Positions 1 through 8,332 of a stretch of DNA of 64,000 nt are shown here, one piece after another. The notes below the pieces were generated by a model. The model was not told the origin of the DNA. It ran no database searches and saw only the letters and a program-made list of their open reading frames with translations. A program made the translations under genes and the position numbers. Origin of the DNA: JAAUTT01 sp038213375 (GTDB taxonomy: Bacteria; Bacteroidota; Bacteroidia; Bacteroidales; JAAUTT01). Where the stretch lies: contig JBBQTB010000020.1 in the NCBI GenBank assembly GCA_038213375.1, positions 1 through 64,000 on the forward strand, given 5' to 3'. The first letter of the stretch is position 1; every line of letters begins with the position of its first letter.

Positions 1-74
1 TCTCGTTCTTTTAGTGATTCTAAAACAACTTTGGTTTTAAAATCCTTACTGTGCTTTCTTCTGTTTTTTGACAT
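1..74 (-). mobile_element. IS3-family transposase OrfA, 5' end only
   Basis: The minus strand encodes about 25 residues from an ATG at 74-72, beginning MSKNRRKHSKDFKTKVVLES and then running off the window. This basic start followed by a K-x-K-V-V-L-E-S-L-K-E stretch is the usual opening of the helix-turn-helix OrfA of IS3-family elements, which binds the element ends and acts with OrfB (DDE integrase). Only the N-terminal part of the helix-turn-helix is visible. The terminal repeat of the element must lie between this start and the neighbouring DUF262 gene, which stops only 32 bases upstream. That suggests the element inserted into or beside the 3' end of that gene. Confidence 0.75.
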
Positions 75-106
75 CTAGTTAAAATTTAAAGTTAATATTT
101 CCAATC

Positions 107-1006
107 TTAACTTTCTGTCCTAATTTTGGGGAGTATTATACTAATTGTTGACTCGAAAGTATTTAGTGTTTCATCAATTTGATTTTTTAATTTTACCCAG
201 TTTTTATTGTAATAATCACAAACATTATCTAAAGCATTTTTGTAGTTTCCACGATATTCATCGATATGTTTAGTCATTACAAAGAATCTTAACACTAAAT
301 CCATATCGCGCATACGGGAGTCAGGAATGTTAGTTTTAAATAATTTTTCTATTGATTTACTTTCCGAACAATATTTATCAATAAAATCAAGAAAATTGCC
401 AGGCTTTAGAGCTTTCCTGAGCTCTTGCGGAGATAATGGCAAACTACCACTATTAAGTCTATAAAAAATAGTGTATAATAAATTTTCTGATGTCCAGTTT
501 TTAATTATAATTGAACGCAATGCTTGATTTAGAAGGTTATTATAAAGGTCTGGATATTCTTTTTCAAGTCTTTTTGCACCATACCCATTAAGTAAATTAG
601 AATTTAATCCTGATAATTCAAAGCTCAAATCTGAATCATCTGAAAAATAGGAGAAGATAGTTAATAGTCTTTGCTTTCCATCAACGACTAAATATTTACC
701 ACGATTATGAGAATCTTCAGCTAAAACAATTTGAGGAACAGGTAGACCATAAATAAGAGACTCAACGAAGCGACTTTTCTTTTTATTATCCCAGGCATCT
801 CTTCTTTGAAATCCGGGATTAATATTAAACGTAGCTCTTTTTTGGGCGCTTATTATAGATTCAATAGTCCAATCTGTCGACCAAGTTACAGTGTCTGTAA
901 TTTTATTTAAATAGTCGACTTCAACATCTTCTTCATTTTCTGAATTAAATATTACAGTCTCATTTAAAGATTCATTATTATTTTCGATTTCTTCCTTTTC
1001 TTTCAT
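107..1006 (-). CDS. DUF262 (GmrSD N-terminal-type, ParB/sulfiredoxin-like) protein, probably 3'-truncated
   Basis: The 299-residue protein has the DUF262 signature: FQRR at residues 66-69, a YGLPVPQIVLAE segment near 87-97 and DGKQR at 109-113. These are the nucleotide-binding motifs shared with the GmrS half of type IV restriction enzymes. The LRLNSG/LSPQELR-type segment near 183-198 is also typical. There is no GmrD (HNH nuclease) domain. Related stand-alone DUF262 proteins, as I remember them, continue for roughly 60-90 residues past this point, and here the frame ends just before an IS3-family orfA, so C-terminal truncation by the insertion is likely (inference). Role in phage or foreign DNA defence is plausible but unproven. 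The ATG at 1006-1004 gives a clean start. Confidence 0.75.
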   Translation of the reverse strand: MKEKEEIENNNESLNETVIFNSENEEDVEVDYLNKITDTVTWSTDWTIESIISAQKRATFNINPGFQRRDAWDNKKKSRFVESLIYGLPVPQIVLAEDSHNRGKYLVVDGKQRLLTIFSYFSDDSDLSFELSGLNSNLLNGYGAKRLEKEYPDLYNNLLNQALRSIIIKNWTSENLLYTIFYRLNSGSLPLSPQELRKALKPGNFLDFIDKYCSESKSIEKLFKTNIPDSRMRDMDLVLRFFVMTKHIDEYRGNYKNALDNVCDYYNKNWVKLKNQIDETLNTFESTISIILPKIRTES

Positions 1007-1491
1007 TTTTCATCCTTTTATTGTAAATGTAACCGAAATTATACTACGAAGAGTGTTTTTTTTCATTTTGCCTAACATCTGTATAACCCCAATATTAACG
1101 TTATATCATTATTAGGCAAAATAAAATTTTCAGGTTCGAGTTTTAATTTTTTACTCATAAACTTAAACATTTTTAAATACTTTCCAAACTGTCTCACAAA
1201 ACCTTTTTTGAATAAAAAGACATTGTCTCAGTAAACGGTCGTTTAAATGAACTCTAAATAGGGGTTTTATGAAACTAAAATGATAGGTTCATTTCATATT
1301 TTGATATCCATTGGATTAATAAAGAGTGATTTAAAGAATAAAGATGGTTGGTTATAGATACTCCCAAATCAAACAAAGGCAGCTGGTGGACTGAAAGTGG
1401 CTGAGACGAAGGATCCCGGAATGAACGAAAGAAGTTGAGCGGCAAAGCTCCCACATAAAATTTGGCACTGGTGCGCGAGAAAAGTTGCAAT
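1007..1491. other. Gene-poor 485-base stretch with a nested inverted repeat
   Basis: No convincing gene is present. At 1065-1075 and 1112-1122 there are perfect 11-base arms (ATTTTGCCTAA / TTAGGCAAAAT) enclosing a second 6-base pair of arms (TATAAC / GTTATA). A TGTCTCA word occurs twice near 1182 and 1223, possibly the edge of an old insertion. A 79-codon open frame at 1275-1514 on the minus strand has no recognisable domain, is rich in Ser/Phe/Leu and overlaps the antitoxin remnant, so I do not call it a gene. Confidence 0.5.
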
Positions 1492-1692
1492 TTAACTTTG
1501 TAAGATAATATCACTATCTATATTAAGTTTTTTGTGCAATGCATGAGCTATTTCAATTGTAATATCCCTTTTACCGTTTAGATATTCACTAATTCTTGAT
1601 GTACTGGTATTAAGTAACACAGCCAAGTCTTTTTGCTTAAGTTTCTTTTCAAACATCCTTAGTTCGATAATAGAAATTAATTCACTTTTTTA
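1492..1692 (-). pseudogene. Decayed HigA-like XRE antitoxin, C-terminal helix-turn-helix only
   Basis: The minus strand reads a XRE-type helix-turn-helix: residues KQKDLAVLLNTSTSRISEYL then NGKRDITIEIAHAL, ending at a TAA at 1494-1492. This matches the C-terminal half of HigA-like (COG5499) antitoxins, which are normally about 110-130 residues. The frame is open only from a TAA at 1692, and the first ATG (1656-1654) would leave 54 residues with no N-terminal domain. No RelE/HigB-type toxin is next to it. I read it as a leftover of a toxin-antitoxin pair, sitting with the insertion-sequence fragment and DUF262 gene in the same accessory patch. A short functional repressor is possible but less likely. 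Confidence 0.65.
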
Positions 1693-1732
1693 TTGGTAAT
1701 AAAAACTATCAGGCCACACAATTACCTATAAC

Positions 1733-1770
1733 AAAAAAAGCAGATCGTCCGGAATTTCCATCTGATCTGC
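1733..1770 (-). terminator. Rho-independent terminator of the pnt operon
   Basis: On the minus strand, arms GCAGATC (1764-1770) and GATCTGC (1740-1746) pair, with an inner GGAA/TTCC pairing in the loop. A run of seven T follows (1733-1739 on the plus strand as A). It lies 26 bases past the pntB stop codon, at the expected place for the end of the operon. Confidence 0.8.
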
Positions 1771-1795
1771 CTTCTAGGTATGTTTAAATAGATTT

Positions 1796-3208
1796 TTACA
1801 AGCTCTTCACTTCTGCAACCAACTTTTGCAATGTTGTTTTGGCATCACCAAACAACATACGTGTTTTTTCGTTATAAAAAAGTGCGTTTTCGATGGCGGC
1901 ATACCCTTTACCCATACCACGTTTCATGACAATGATATTTTTTGCTTCATGGGCTTTGATAATTGGCATTCCGTAAATGGGACTCGATGGATCATTTTCT
2001 GCGGCTGGGTTCACCACATCGTTAGCACCAATAATCACCACCACATCGGTATTCGGTAAATCGGGGTTAATATCATCCATCTCCACCAGTTTGTCGTACG
2101 AAACATCGGCTTCCGCAAGCAATACGTTCATATGGCCCGGCATACGACCCGCCACAGGATGAATGGCATAGCGAACTTCTGCACCTTTTTCTTCGAGTAG
2201 CTTTTCTAATTCGTGGCAAAGATGCTGTGCTTGAGCAACAGCTAACCCGTATCCGGGAACGATTACTACTTTCTGTGAATAACTAAGCAGTATAGCTGAG
2301 TCGCTAAGTGAAATTTCACGAATTGATCCATCCACATTTTCGGCAGATGCGCCACCACCTCCAAATACACCAACCACAACATTAAGCAACGAACGATTCA
2401 TGGCTTTACACATTAATACCGTAAGGATAGTACCCGCCGAACCAACAAGGATACCACCGGTTAGCATGGCCTGATTGTGATAAAGAAAACCACCGGTTGC
2501 AGCAGCCACCCCTGTAAATGAGTTAAGCAACGAAATTACTACAGGCATATCGGCGCCACCAATGGGCATTACAAACACAACCCCATAGAACAAAGAGATA
2601 GCTAGCAAAATATAAATTAAAGGCATAATGTCCGTAGGAATAACATCGCCCTTCGACATTACAAAACCAATAAAACCAATAATTACAATGAGCATTCCAA
2701 CATTTACAAATCTCAGCCATTTAATGCGGAGATCCCCCACATTGCCATTGAGTTTACCGAAGGCAATCATACTTCCGGAGAATGAAACACTGCCGATGAC
2801 CAATCCCACAAGGATACTTAGCGCTTCGCCGGAAAACATGCTTACTGTTGCAGCTCCGTGTGCCAAATGTGGAAATTCCATCAACGAAATTAAGGCTGCG
2901 CATGCGCCTCCCATACCATTAAAAAGTGACACTAACTGAGGCATCGCTGTCATTTTAACCCGCTTGGCAACTACCCAGCCTATGATAGTACCAACTAACA
3001 ACGCTCCCAGAATAAAACCAATATTACCGATAGATTGTCCATCTTTTTTATGAAAAAGTATGGTGAATAATATTGCCAATACCATACCAATGGCGGCCAC
3101 AGTGTTTCCACGGCGGGCAGTTTCGGGGTGACTTAACATTTTCAATCCAAAAATAAAGAATACCGAGGCAATGACATAACTGATTTCTAAAATATACGTT
3201 CCGATCAT
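1796..3208 (-). CDS. pntB: NAD(P) transhydrogenase subunit beta
   Basis: This 470-residue subunit forms the proton channel and the NADP(H)-binding domain III of the proton-translocating transhydrogenase, which uses the proton gradient to reduce NADP+ with NADH at the inner membrane. Residues 1 to about 280 are a chain of hydrophobic helices. Domain III starts near 314 with VVIVPGYGLAVAQAQ (GYG at 319-321), then HPVAGRMPGHMNVLLAEA and GANDVVNPAA, the conserved NADP(H) site. Length is normal for PntB. It is the last gene of a three-gene operon with pntAB 13 bases upstream, and a strong terminator follows. Confidence 0.97.
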   Translation of the reverse strand: MIGTYILEISYVIASVFFIFGLKMLSHPETARRGNTVAAIGMVLAILFTILFHKKDGQSIGNIGFILGALLVGTIIGWVVAKRVKMTAMPQLVSLFNGMGGACAALISLMEFPHLAHGAATVSMFSGEALSILVGLVIGSVSFSGSMIAFGKLNGNVGDLRIKWLRFVNVGMLIVIIGFIGFVMSKGDVIPTDIMPLIYILLAISLFYGVVFVMPIGGADMPVVISLLNSFTGVAAATGGFLYHNQAMLTGGILVGSAGTILTVLMCKAMNRSLLNVVVGVFGGGGASAENVDGSIREISLSDSAILLSYSQKVVIVPGYGLAVAQAQHLCHELEKLLEEKGAEVRYAIHPVAGRMPGHMNVLLAEADVSYDKLVEMDDINPDLPNTDVVVIIGANDVVNPAAENDPSSPIYGMPIIKAHEAKNIIVMKRGMGKGYAAIENALFYNEKTRMLFGDAKTTLQKLVAEVKSL

Positions 3209-3221
3209 GATAGTTTGGTTT

Positions 3222-3527
3222 TTACTTTTTCTTCTTCTTAAACATCTCCAACATGCGGTCGGTAACTACAAAACCGCCAACCACATTTAACGTACCTAAC
3301 ACTACGGCTATAAATCCAAGAATCATCGATACTGAGCTTTCGGCATGACCCATAACAATAATGGCTCCAATAATAACCACACCATGAATAGCATTAGCGC
3401 CCGACATTAAAGGTGTGTGTAAAACAGCCGGAACGTGCGATATAACCTCGATACCGAGAAAAATGGAAAGAATGATCGCGAAGATCGCTTCCCTGTATTC
3501 GTAAATAAAAGCTAAAATATTTTCCAT
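3222..3527 (-). CDS. pntAB: NAD(P) transhydrogenase subunit alpha, membrane part
   Basis: This 101-residue protein is the short membrane domain (alpha-2, part of domain II) of transhydrogenase. It has three or four hydrophobic helices and the family motif VISHVPAVLHTPLMSGANAI around residues 29-48, followed by GVVIIGAI. In enterobacteria this region is fused to the C terminus of PntA; here it is a separate gene, as in Rhodospirillum rubrum. It is separated by one base from pntAA and by 13 bases from pntB. The C terminus is lysine-rich (KKKKK), consistent with a cytoplasmic end. Confidence 0.96.
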   Translation of the reverse strand: MENILAFIYEYREAIFAIILSIFLGIEVISHVPAVLHTPLMSGANAIHGVVIIGAIIVMGHAESSVSMILGFIAVVLGTLNVVGGFVVTDRMLEMFKKKKK

Positions 3528-3528
3528 G

Positions 3529-4656
3529 TTACGCGTTTATAGTTTGTTTCACTCTCTCGTTCACAATCTCTTTGTTGTGAGTGATGCAGGTTCCTTTAAC
3601 AATGTCATCGTCAAAATTCAGGTTCAGGTTTCCCTCTTTCGAAATAATGAGTTTTAGAAAGCTTAACAAATTGTTACCAAACATCTTACTGGCATCGAAA
3701 GGCATATCCGAGGGATAATCGGATTTTCCAATGATGGTTACCTGGTTATGAACAATCGTTTTGCCATTTTGGGTAACTTCACAGTTTCCTCCTGTTGAAG
3801 CCGCTAAATCGATGATAACGGCTCCGGGCATCATGGAATTCACGGTTTCTGTGGTTAACAAAATTGGAGCCTGCCGGCCCGGAATTTGAGCCGTGGTGAT
3901 CACCACATTTGCTTTAACTGCATGATCATGAATAAGTTGTTGTTGTTTTTGCTTGAATTCTTCGGATTGCTCAACTGCATATCCTCCGGCGGTTTTGTCG
4001 TCCTTGGCTCCTTCAACTTCAATAAATTTGCCTCCCAGACTTTGTACTTCTTCTTTTACGGCGGCACGAACATCGAATACTTCAACAACAGCGCCTAACT
4101 TACGTGAGGTAGCAATTGCCTGAAGTCCTGCCACTCCTGCTCCCAGAATTAACACTTTAGCAGGCCTGATGGTTCCGGCAGCCGACATAAACATAGGAAA
4201 AAATTTGGGAAGATGAAGAGCGGCATCCAAAACAGCGCGATACCCGGCAATGGTAGCCATCGATGAAAGAATGTCCATCGCCTGGGCACGAGACGTCCGG
4301 GGAATAGTGTCGAGACTGAACGAGGTGATCGATTTCTCAGCCAGTTGCTTTACCAGCTCTTTATTTATTAGCGGATTTAAAACGGACAAAATTACCTGAT
4401 TTGTTCTGAGATTATTCACTTCACCGGTTGTAAATGGAGAAATTCGAAGAAGAACCTCAGCATTACCAACCACATTTTCGCGGTTTGCGATTTTGGCCCC
4501 AGCTTGCTCATAATCAGCATCGCTAACATATGCTTGATTGCCGGCTCCCGATTCGACCAACACCTCAACATTCAGTTTTTTGAGGGTTACCACAGCTTCT
4601 GGCAAAAGGGCGACCCTTCTCTCCGGTTGAGGTTCTTTCAATATTCCAATGATCAT
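3529..4656 (-). CDS. pntAA: NAD(P) transhydrogenase subunit alpha, NAD(H)-binding part
   Basis: This is the soluble NAD(H)-binding domain I. The reading frame stays open to a TTG at 4674, but the ATG at 4656-4654 gives MIIGILKEPQPERRVAL, the usual start of the family, so I use it (375 residues). Seen in order: the KEPQPERRVALLPE N-terminal motif; the RTSRAQAMD hydride-transfer loop at about residues 120-128; the Rossmann motif GAGVAGLQA near 172-180; and a mobile-loop region with YAVEQSEEF. It is first in the operon. The promoter must lie in the 350-base gap shared with the divergent sucA. Confidence 0.96.
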   Translation of the reverse strand: MIIGILKEPQPERRVALLPEAVVTLKKLNVEVLVESGAGNQAYVSDADYEQAGAKIANRENVVGNAEVLLRISPFTTGEVNNLRTNQVILSVLNPLINKELVKQLAEKSITSFSLDTIPRTSRAQAMDILSSMATIAGYRAVLDAALHLPKFFPMFMSAAGTIRPAKVLILGAGVAGLQAIATSRKLGAVVEVFDVRAAVKEEVQSLGGKFIEVEGAKDDKTAGGYAVEQSEEFKQKQQQLIHDHAVKANVVITTAQIPGRQAPILLTTETVNSMMPGAVIIDLAASTGGNCEVTQNGKTIVHNQVTIIGKSDYPSDMPFDASKMFGNNLLSFLKLIISKEGNLNLNFDDDIVKGTCITHNKEIVNERVKQTINA

Positions 4657-5008
4657 ATTGTTGATTTTTATCAATTTATTTTAAGACCGCTAAGATAATA
4701 AAAATCAATAATTGCAAGCTAAATTAATGACAGAGAAGGCAAAAAGTAGTAATAAGCTCATTTTACGCACTGTGTCTTATGCTATCAAACACACGTTATA
4801 AATGTTGAAGGACTTAAACAATATTTATTTAGATTTGCTTAATAGATTACAGATTAAAATAGGGGTCATGGGTCAAAAAAAGGTGTCGTTTTAGCGAAAC
4901 CTTCCAGGATTTGAAATCCTGAAAGGTTTTTCAGTCAATTTTACCTTTAACCAAAGAGTCTGATTCATTTATTTTTTGATAATTTTATATCCGACTTAAA
5001 TTTATACG
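4657..5008. other. Divergent intergenic region between pntAA and sucA with a palindromic repeat
   Basis: This 352-base AT-rich gap must carry both promoters, but I see no clear TAnnTTTG box. The main feature is a long imperfect palindrome at 4897-4929 with arms AAACCTTCCAGGATTT and its near-complement, described separately. No open frame or RNA gene is recognisable. Confidence 0.5.
4897..4929. repeat. Palindromic extragenic element (hairpin)
   Basis: Arms AAACCTTCCAGGATTT and AAATCCTGAAAGGTTT pair along about 16 bases with one mismatch and almost no loop. On the plus strand it is followed by TTTTTC. It lies between two divergent genes, so it is not an obvious terminator for either. The form is that of the short palindromic repeats scattered between genes in many Bacteroidota; copy number elsewhere cannot be judged here. 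Confidence 0.6.
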
Positions 5009-7819
5009 ATGGAATCGTTTTCATATCTGGGAAATAGCGAAATAGGATCAATTGAAGAACTTTACAGACAGTATTTGGATAATCAGGACGCGGTGGACGA
5101 AAGCTGGCGGAGTTTTTTCAAAGGTTTTGAATTTGCCCGAACAAATTATAGTAGTTTGCACACCGAGACCGCTTCATCATTGGAATTTGATAAAGAAGTA
5201 AAAGTCCTGAATCTGATAGAAGGTTACCGTCGTCGCGGACATTTGTTTACAAAGACAAACCCGGTACGCGCACGTCGAACCTACACTCCTACCCTCGATC
5301 TGGAAACTTACGGTCTTTCTGAAACCGATTCCGGCACCTTTTTTCATTCTGGTAAAGAACTTGGTATAGGTACTTCAAAATTAAGCGATATTGTTAGTTT
5401 TCTTAAACAAACGTATTGCGAAAGCATTGGTGCCGAATTTCTATATATCCGCGACCCAATAGTTGTTCAATGGTTGCAAAACAAGATGGAGAAAGCAAGG
5501 AACACACCCGTGTTTTCAGCCGAAGAAAAAAAACATTTTTACGAACACTTGAAGATTGCCGTTGGCTTTGAGCAATTTATTCATAAAAAATTTGTAGGTC
5601 AAAAACGATTTTCATTGGAAGGCGCTGAAGCAACAATCCCTGCACTTGATGCAGTGATCGAACACGGATCGGAACTGGGTATTGAAGAATTTGTAATTGG
5701 TATGTCTCATCGGGGAAGGCTTAACGTGTTAACCAATATCATGCAAAAGCCTTATGAAGATATTTTTAGGGAATTTGTGGCCATAGATTATGATGAAGAA
5801 GTGTCACTTGGTGATGTAAAATATCATTTGGGTTACGATAGCATTATTTTCACAGATAGTGGCAAAGAGGTGAAGCTTAACCTCGTTCCTAACCCTTCTC
5901 ATCTCGAAACCGTTGGCCCAGTTGTGCAAGGAATTTCAAGGGCTAAAATCCGGAAAGATTACGATCGCAATTTCGATAAACTGGCACCTATTATGCTTCA
6001 TGGAGATGCAGCAATTGCCTCTCAGGGTGTCGTATACGAAACACTTCAAATGTCTCAGCTCGATGGTTATACAACCGGTGGAACAATACACATTATTGTG
6101 AACAACCAGGTTGGGTTCACCACCAATTATCTCGAAGCCCGCTCCAGTACCTATTGCACCGACATAGCCAAAGTAACCTTATCCCCGGTTTTTCATGTAA
6201 ATGGCGACGATGTCGAAGCACTCATCTATACAGTAAAGCTTGCCCTTGAATTCAGGCAAAAGTTTCACCGTGACGTATTTATTGACATTCTTTGTTATCG
6301 CAAATACGGCCATAATGAAGGCGACGAACCACGGTTTACCCAGCCATTATTGTACAAGGCTATAAGTCAACACCCAAACCCACGCGATATTTACGGTGCA
6401 AAACTGGTGGAAGACGGTATTTTTAGTCCTGAAGAACCCAAAAAGCTTGAAAAAGAATTCGATGATCTGTTGGATCAAAAATTGCAATTTTCGAAACAAT
6501 TTCAAAAAATTAAGATACGTCAATTCCTAAAATCGGATTGGAAAGGTTTTCGCTATGCCAAAAATGGCGATGTGTTTCAATCTATTCCTACAGCTGTTGC
6601 AAAAGAAACATTGTTAAAACTTGCGGAACAAATTAATTTTCTGCCTTCAGATAAAAACTTTTTCAGTAAGGTTCACAAAATTGTTGACGACAGAAAGGAA
6701 ATGATTGTTCTAAACAGACTCGATTGGGCACTGGGAGAACTATTGGCTTATGCCACACTAATGACTGAGGGCTATCCGGTTCGTTTAAGCGGTCAGGATT
6801 CAGAACGTGGAACGTTTGCTCATCGGCACGCGGCTTTTGTAATGGAAGATTCGGATGAGAAATATTTTCCTCTCAAAAAGATTGAAGATAAAAAAGCGCC
6901 TTTTCACGTTTTCAATTCTCCATTAAACGAATATGGGGTACTGGGATTTGAATATGGCTACGCAAGCGCTATGCCATTTGGGCTCACCATTTGGGAAGCC
7001 CAATTCGGCGATTTTCATAATGTAGCCCAGGTAATTATCGATCAGTATATAAGTTCCGCCGAAGAAAAATGGGGGCTGATGAATGGATTGGTAATGTACC
7101 TTCCTCATGGTTATGAAGGACAGGGACCCGAGCATTCCAGTGGACGAATTGAACGCTTTTTAACCCTTTGCGCCAAAAACAACATGCAGGTGGTGGTGCC
7201 TTCCACTCCCGCAAGTCTTTTTCATTTGCTTCGCCGACAGATGTTAAGGGATTTTCGTTTACCGCTTGTGGTATTTACTCCAAAAAGTTTACTTCGTCAT
7301 CCGAAGTGCGTATCTTCGCTCGAAGATTTTTCAAAAGGTCAGTTTCAGGAAGTAATTGATGACGCACAGGTTAAAGTTCACGAGGTGAAACAGGTAGTTT
7401 GTTGTTACGGAAAGCTTTATTATGAATTGCTTGAACGCAGAGAATCATTAAATGCTTTCGATACTGCCATCATTCGTGTGGAACAACTTTACCCGTTTCC
7501 CGCCGAGCAGGTTACAAAAACTATTAGAAAATACAAGAACTCAAAAAGGGCTATTTGGGCACAGGAAGAACCCGAAAACATGGGCGCATGGTCGTTGGTA
7601 AACCGAATTTATACTGAAATCGATTTTTTGCCAATCTGTCGACCTGCCAGTGGCAGTCCGGCTGCCGGATTGGTTGAAATACACAAAATGCGCCAAAAGA
7701 AAATTCTCGACAAAGTTTTCCGAATATGCAACTGTGAACGAGTAGATCAATACTGCAACATGCAATGCGACCATTTTCGCACCAGCGATCTGGCCGTTGA
7801 TGTGCAGGAGAAGAAATAA
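5009..7819 (+). CDS. sucA: 2-oxoglutarate dehydrogenase E1 component
   Basis: This 936-residue thiamine diphosphate enzyme decarboxylates 2-oxoglutarate and passes the succinyl group to the lipoyl arm of SucB in the TCA cycle. It starts with the E1o N-terminal peptide (YLGNSEIGSIEELYRQYLDN), which tethers E1 to E2. Key motifs: MSHRGRLNVL near 232, HGDAAIASQG from His331 (thiamine diphosphate and Mg binding) and NNQVGFTT from Asn365. The C-terminal half has RLSGQDSERGTFAHRHA, the transketolase-like pyrimidine domain. Length matches the family. The partner sucB lies 0.5 kb downstream but is separated by an inserted four-helix-bundle gene; E3 (lpd) and sucCD are not in the window. Confidence 0.97.
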   Translation: MESFSYLGNSEIGSIEELYRQYLDNQDAVDESWRSFFKGFEFARTNYSSLHTETASSLEFDKEVKVLNLIEGYRRRGHLFTKTNPVRARRTYTPTLDLETYGLSETDSGTFFHSGKELGIGTSKLSDIVSFLKQTYCESIGAEFLYIRDPIVVQWLQNKMEKARNTPVFSAEEKKHFYEHLKIAVGFEQFIHKKFVGQKRFSLEGAEATIPALDAVIEHGSELGIEEFVIGMSHRGRLNVLTNIMQKPYEDIFREFVAIDYDEEVSLGDVKYHLGYDSIIFTDSGKEVKLNLVPNPSHLETVGPVVQGISRAKIRKDYDRNFDKLAPIMLHGDAAIASQGVVYETLQMSQLDGYTTGGTIHIIVNNQVGFTTNYLEARSSTYCTDIAKVTLSPVFHVNGDDVEALIYTVKLALEFRQKFHRDVFIDILCYRKYGHNEGDEPRFTQPLLYKAISQHPNPRDIYGAKLVEDGIFSPEEPKKLEKEFDDLLDQKLQFSKQFQKIKIRQFLKSDWKGFRYAKNGDVFQSIPTAVAKETLLKLAEQINFLPSDKNFFSKVHKIVDDRKEMIVLNRLDWALGELLAYATLMTEGYPVRLSGQDSERGTFAHRHAAFVMEDSDEKYFPLKKIEDKKAPFHVFNSPLNEYGVLGFEYGYASAMPFGLTIWEAQFGDFHNVAQVIIDQYISSAEEKWGLMNGLVMYLPHGYEGQGPEHSSGRIERFLTLCAKNNMQVVVPSTPASLFHLLRRQMLRDFRLPLVVFTPKSLLRHPKCVSSLEDFSKGQFQEVIDDAQVKVHEVKQVVCCYGKLYYELLERRESLNAFDTAIIRVEQLYPFPAEQVTKTIRKYKNSKRAIWAQEEPENMGAWSLVNRIYTEIDFLPICRPASGSPAAGLVEIHKMRQKKILDKVFRICNCERVDQYCNMQCDHFRTSDLAVDVQEKK

Positions 7820-7821
7820 TT

Positions 7822-7849
7822 CTGGTTACTAGTTACTCGTTACTGGTTA
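7822..7849 (-). repeat. Heptanucleotide repeat tract, inverted orientation
   Basis: Four consecutive 7-base units (CTGGTTA, CTAGTTA, CTCGTTA, CTGGTTA) begin two bases after the sucA stop. Read on the minus strand they are TAACCAG, the same word family as the CCAGTAA units at 8302-8322 and the 25-unit tract inside sucB. Degenerate copies (CTGGT, TTTTTGG) continue to about 7900. This tract and the one at 8302 flank the four-helix-bundle gene in opposite orientation. Confidence 0.75.
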
Positions 7850-7926
7850 CTCGCTCTGGTCGCAGCCTCCTGGTTCTTGGTTTTTGGTTTTTGGTTGTTA
7901 GTTGTCTATAATCATTATAAAGTACT

Positions 7927-8322
7927 ATGAAAATGAAAAGTTATAAGGATTTGGAAATATTCAATTTGGCATATCAATTATCGATTAAAGTTCATTTTTT
8001 AAGTTTACGTTTACCAATTTATGAACTATGTGAAACCGGAAGTCAAATAAGAAGGGCTTCAATAAGTATTACTACTAATATTTTAGAAGGCTATGGAAGA
8101 AAAAAGTATAAGAGCGATTTTATAAAATTCCTAACTTATTCCCAGGCATCTTGGGATGAAACATTGCATCATCTTTCTATTATTAACGACATTCATTTTA
8201 AAGAAGATTTGGAAACAAGTGAGCTAAGGGCAAAATATGATGAACTTGGCAAGAAAATATTCAATTTTATTAAGTATGTTGAAGAGCGTTGGAACGCCCA
8301 ACCAGTGACCAGTAACCAGTAA
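7927..8322 (+). CDS. Four-helix-bundle protein (S23 / Avd-like family)
   Basis: The 131-residue protein begins MKMKSYKDLEIFNLAYQL and has the family pattern of a SQIRRASISITTNILEGYGR helix followed by FIKFLTYSQASWDE. These are the small basic four-helix proteins first seen as open frames in intervening sequences of 23S rRNA and related in fold to the Avd protein of diversity-generating retroelements. Molecular function is not established. It separates sucA from sucB, which are normally adjacent. Its last residues, PVTSNQ, and its stop codon lie in three CCAGTRA heptanucleotide units (8302-8322), so the repeat supplies the C terminus. It is likely cotranscribed with sucA and sucB. The start could also be the second Met, two codons on. 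Confidence 0.85.
   Translation: MKMKSYKDLEIFNLAYQLSIKVHFLSLRLPIYELCETGSQIRRASISITTNILEGYGRKKYKSDFIKFLTYSQASWDETLHHLSIINDIHFKEDLETSELRAKYDELGKKIFNFIKYVEERWNAQPVTSNQ
8302..8322 (+). repeat. Heptanucleotide repeat tract, direct orientation
   Basis: Three units, CCAGTGA, CCAGTAA, CCAGTAA, close the four-helix-bundle gene and include its TAA stop; a fourth degraded unit (CCAAAAA) leads to the sucB start at 8333. Same word as the tract inside sucB at 8590-8764, and opposite in orientation to the tract at 7822-7849. Confidence 0.8.
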
Positions 8323-8332
8323 CCAAAAAACT

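Noticed and set aside
1275..1514. 79-codon minus-strand open frame
   Set aside because: No recognisable domain, unusual composition and overlap with the antitoxin remnant; more likely non-coding or residual mobile sequence.
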